Assembly: GCA_035765855.1 (NCBI GenBank)
Contig: DASTWM010000534.1
Span: 1-9,622 of the forward strand
Source: DASTWM01 sp035765855
GTDB taxonomy: Bacteria; Chloroflexota; Chloroflexia; Chloroflexales; Roseiflexaceae
DNA: 9,622 bases
Reading direction: 5' to 3'
The position numbers and the translations under genes were made by a program. A model generated the notes under the pieces. It saw only the letters and a program-made list of their open reading frames with translations. It made no database searches and had not been told where the DNA came from. The stretch's first letter is position 1, and every line of letters begins with the position of its first letter. This document shows, piece by piece, positions 7,521 to 9,622 of this stretch.

Positions 7521-7526
7521 GGTCAG

Positions 7527-7532
7527 CCTCAT
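7527..7532 (-). promoter_or_regulatory. Translational coupling site of tape-measure-like gene and ATPase
   Basis: On the minus strand the sequence reads ATGAGG. TGA at 7531-7529 ends the upstream gene. ATG at 7532-7530 overlaps that stop as a possible ATPase start. GAGG at 7530-7527 lies six bases before the ATG at 7520. Either start would be served by ribosomes finishing the upstream gene, so the two proteins are probably made in linked amounts. Confidence 0.6.
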
Positions 7533-9622
7533 GATCGTATCGAAAACTGGATGCGCCGCCCGTTGAGCCACGGCACACGTTCGAGATCACTGGTGTAGCC
7601 GCTCATGGTGAGAACGATATCGAGTGGCAGCGGCTCTAATTCGACCAGCAGACCGTCGGGGCGGTTAGAGATGCGTCCCGCGCGGCGCACGAAGTTCTTT
7701 AATACATACGGCACGCTCGAGTCACCGAACTGGCGCAGCCAGCGCGCCCATAGCCGCAGCAGCGCAATTGCCGTCAGCATGATTGTCAGATCAGCGTCCG
7801 GCAGCCCAAGCTGGCCGTGTTCCAATACGCCATGTGCAGCCAACAGCCGTTCGCGTCCGGCATGGTGCGTTGTCGCAAGCTCGGTATCATCGCCTGGCAT
7901 GACATAGGTGGTTGCGCCAATAAACGGCGCGAGTCTGTCATCGGCAACCAGCGCAGGCAGGACGCCGGTGAGATCTGCCCATGCTGCACTCCATTCCGAA
8001 ATAGTGCCAGCAATATCTTCTGGTGCGTGGATCACGCGGCCAAGCGGCCACAACGCGGCAGACTCATCGCCCGCCACGAGCGCAGATACACCGTCAGGAA
8101 GCGGCAGATGGTACAGATGCAGCGTCGCGCCACGCGCCATGCGCTGGCCGAGCAGCACCCGCAGCAGCGCGCATTGAAAAGCATGTTGCTGCGCTTGATT
8201 CGTCGCCCACCGTGCGCGAAGATCATCCATTGTCATCAGCGGGTCGTGCTGTGTCTCGTAGCCAGCGAGCAGTTGCAGCCCAGGATCGATGATAGCATCA
8301 GGCAGCGTTGGCAGACCTCCCCAGCGCAGCCCGAGTGCCATGAGCAACGTCTGGATGCGCTCGCGGCTTGTGTGTTCAGCTGACGGGTAGCCAGCCAGCT
8401 CCAGCAGGCCAGACATGCCCGCGTCGAGCACGGCCCGCAGCAGCAGCGCCACGCCCGCATACTCAGTTTCGATTACATGGCCGCGCGTGCTCACGTCGGC
8501 GAATTGCCTGATATTTGCCTCGATGAGCGTCTCGATCAGCGCCAGGGCGGGCGTTCCCAGATCGGCCACAATCTGAAAACCTGCGCGTGTGGCCGCGCGG
8601 CCTGGTTCAGGAAGTTGCTCCAATGCGCCAGCTACATTGCGCTCGCGTAGTAATTCCAACGTGCGCCGCGGCGCTGGTGTTTGGGCGATCCAGTGCCACG
8701 CGCCCAGCAGCCGCTCAATCAGCGTGACGGCGAGCAGTTCGTTGGCCCACGCTTCGTTATGAGCGAGCAGCCAGGTATGCAGCCGCAGGGCGTTTGACGC
8801 TGCATCTGGATGGCGACGGTCAAGCTGACCGCCATGCGCGCGCATGACCATTAACAGATCGGCCAGCAATGCGCGCGGGAGAGATGGAAGACTGGCTCCA
8901 TGCGGGCGCATGGGCAGGGTGCTGGCAGGCATAACGGAGGGCGCTATCAATGCCAGCACCTGCCCGCGCAACCAGTCAGTGTCCAGCCAGTCCAGCGCCG
9001 CCAGCGCCCGGTCGAGCCGTTCATGTTGTGTTGGGCTGATGCGCCGGAAATCGATATGGTTCGAATCCGTGTCGGTGCGGCGGAGATACCCTTGTGCGGC
9101 CAGGAAGCGCAGCACGTCGAGCAAGGCCGCCGCCAGACTGCGCCGGTCATGCCAGTCGGCGGCAGCGGGCCGGATTGCCAGATATGCCTGCATCGTATCA
9201 GGAGCAGGTTTGTCGCGCGCCCACAGATCAAGCGCATCGATCAGCGTCAGCGCGTGCGTGAAGAACACCCGCGCTTCGCCGGAACTCATGGTCGGCGGCA
9301 GCATGCCTGCCCACAGTTCGCCGAGAGCAGACGGTTCGAGCGCTGCCAGCACGGCTTCCAACGCGCCCATGTGGTGCAGCCTCGCGAGGATGGCCGGCAG
9401 ATCGGCACGATGATCGAGGAGCGCGGTTCGCAGCGCTTCTGCGAGGGGCAGCGAGCGTAACCCTGCGAATGCGTTGTAATACCAGCGCTCCCAGGCCACG
9501 CCATGCAGCAGATCGGCGGCAAAACGTGCCACAAATTCGGCCTGAGACGCGAAGCTGACCACATACTCGTCGCCCCCGGCAATAGCTCGGACAACCGCGC
9601 CCGCCAGTCGCTCGCTCCAACG
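7529..9622 (-). CDS. Probable eCIS tape-measure-like (Afp14-region) protein, 5' partial
   Basis: The reading frame is open from the right window edge (first full codon at 9622) to a TGA at 7531-7529, giving 697 residues with the N-terminus missing. A GTG at 9562 could be taken as the start, but the frame continues upstream without a stop and with similar composition, so the true start is outside. The protein is Ala/Leu-rich and mostly helical, with no signal peptide, no clear membrane segment and no catalytic motif. The C-terminus has a pattern I associate with eCIS tape-measure proteins: a basic FVRRAGRI stretch, then LLVELEPLPLDIVL, then ERVPWL before a final beta strand. The next gene is the ATPase, matching the Afp14-Afp15 order in known eCIS operons. 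The protein would set tube length inside the particle. The assignment rests on gene order and C-terminal resemblance. The coding call is firm; the family call is moderate, and a baseplate-associated protein is the main alternative. Confidence 0.85.
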   Translation of the reverse strand, partial: RWSERLAGAVVRAIAGGDEYVVSFASQAEFVARFAADLLHGVAWERWYYNAFAGLRSLPLAEALRTALLDHRADLPAILARLHHMGALEAVLAALEPSALGELWAGMLPPTMSSGEARVFFTHALTLIDALDLWARDKPAPDTMQAYLAIRPAAADWHDRRSLAAALLDVLRFLAAQGYLRRTDTDSNHIDFRRISPTQHERLDRALAALDWLDTDWLRGQVLALIAPSVMPASTLPMRPHGASLPSLPRALLADLLMVMRAHGGQLDRRHPDAASNALRLHTWLLAHNEAWANELLAVTLIERLLGAWHWIAQTPAPRRTLELLRERNVAGALEQLPEPGRAATRAGFQIVADLGTPALALIETLIEANIRQFADVSTRGHVIETEYAGVALLLRAVLDAGMSGLLELAGYPSAEHTSRERIQTLLMALGLRWGGLPTLPDAIIDPGLQLLAGYETQHDPLMTMDDLRARWATNQAQQHAFQCALLRVLLGQRMARGATLHLYHLPLPDGVSALVAGDESAALWPLGRVIHAPEDIAGTISEWSAAWADLTGVLPALVADDRLAPFIGATTYVMPGDDTELATTHHAGRERLLAAHGVLEHGQLGLPDADLTIMLTAIALLRLWARWLRQFGDSSVPYVLKNFVRRAGRISNRPDGLLVELEPLPLDIVLTMSGYTSDLERVPWLNGRRIQFSIRS

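Noticed and set aside
9560..9562. GTG as start of the tape-measure-like protein
   Set aside because: The frame continues upstream to the window edge without a stop and with similar composition, so the start is outside the window.

Overview
The window is a high-GC bacterial stretch that is almost entirely coding. All four genes lie on the minus strand and are transcribed right to left. I read it as the distal end of an extracellular contractile injection system (eCIS, Afp/PVC-like phage-tail particle) operon followed by its cargo genes. The main support is an AAA+ ATPase of the eCIS type and a DUF4157 ('eCIS core') protein with an intact HELTH motif. The host phylum cannot be fixed from this sequence; Chloroflexota or another high-GC environmental lineage is only a guess.

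Layout in order of transcription: (1) 9622-7529, a large Ala/Leu-rich helical protein, open at the right window edge. Its C-terminus and its position before the ATPase resemble the eCIS tape-measure (Afp14-like) protein. (2) 7520-4581, the eCIS ATPase (Afp15-like), with a degenerate first P-loop module, an intact second AAA+ module and a tandemly duplicated C-terminal lid. It is translationally coupled to gene 1 through an ATGA overlap and a GAGG ribosome binding site lying over the gene 1 stop. (3) 4467-3517, a 316-residue protein with a disordered N-terminus and a C-terminal domain that faintly resembles SleB-like cell-wall hydrolases. (4) 3482-1, a DUF4157 protein of more than 1160 residues, running off the left edge. 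It has a metallopeptidase-like DUF4157 domain, a long beta-rich region, a coiled coil, and the beginning of what may be a nuclease-type C-terminal domain.

Genes 3 and 4 are unrelated in their C-terminal parts but share a roughly 65-80 residue N-terminal segment (VQRA, PPARAAxML, MMxxMQxSVGxARVxRM, VQRQ). The simplest explanation is a common loading or sorting signal for the particle: genes 1 and 2 would serve assembly, and genes 3 and 4 would be payloads. No RNA gene, CRISPR array, insertion sequence or convincing terminator was seen. The only gaps are 113 bp and 34 bp. Many long open frames on the plus strand are shadows produced by GC-rich codon usage.
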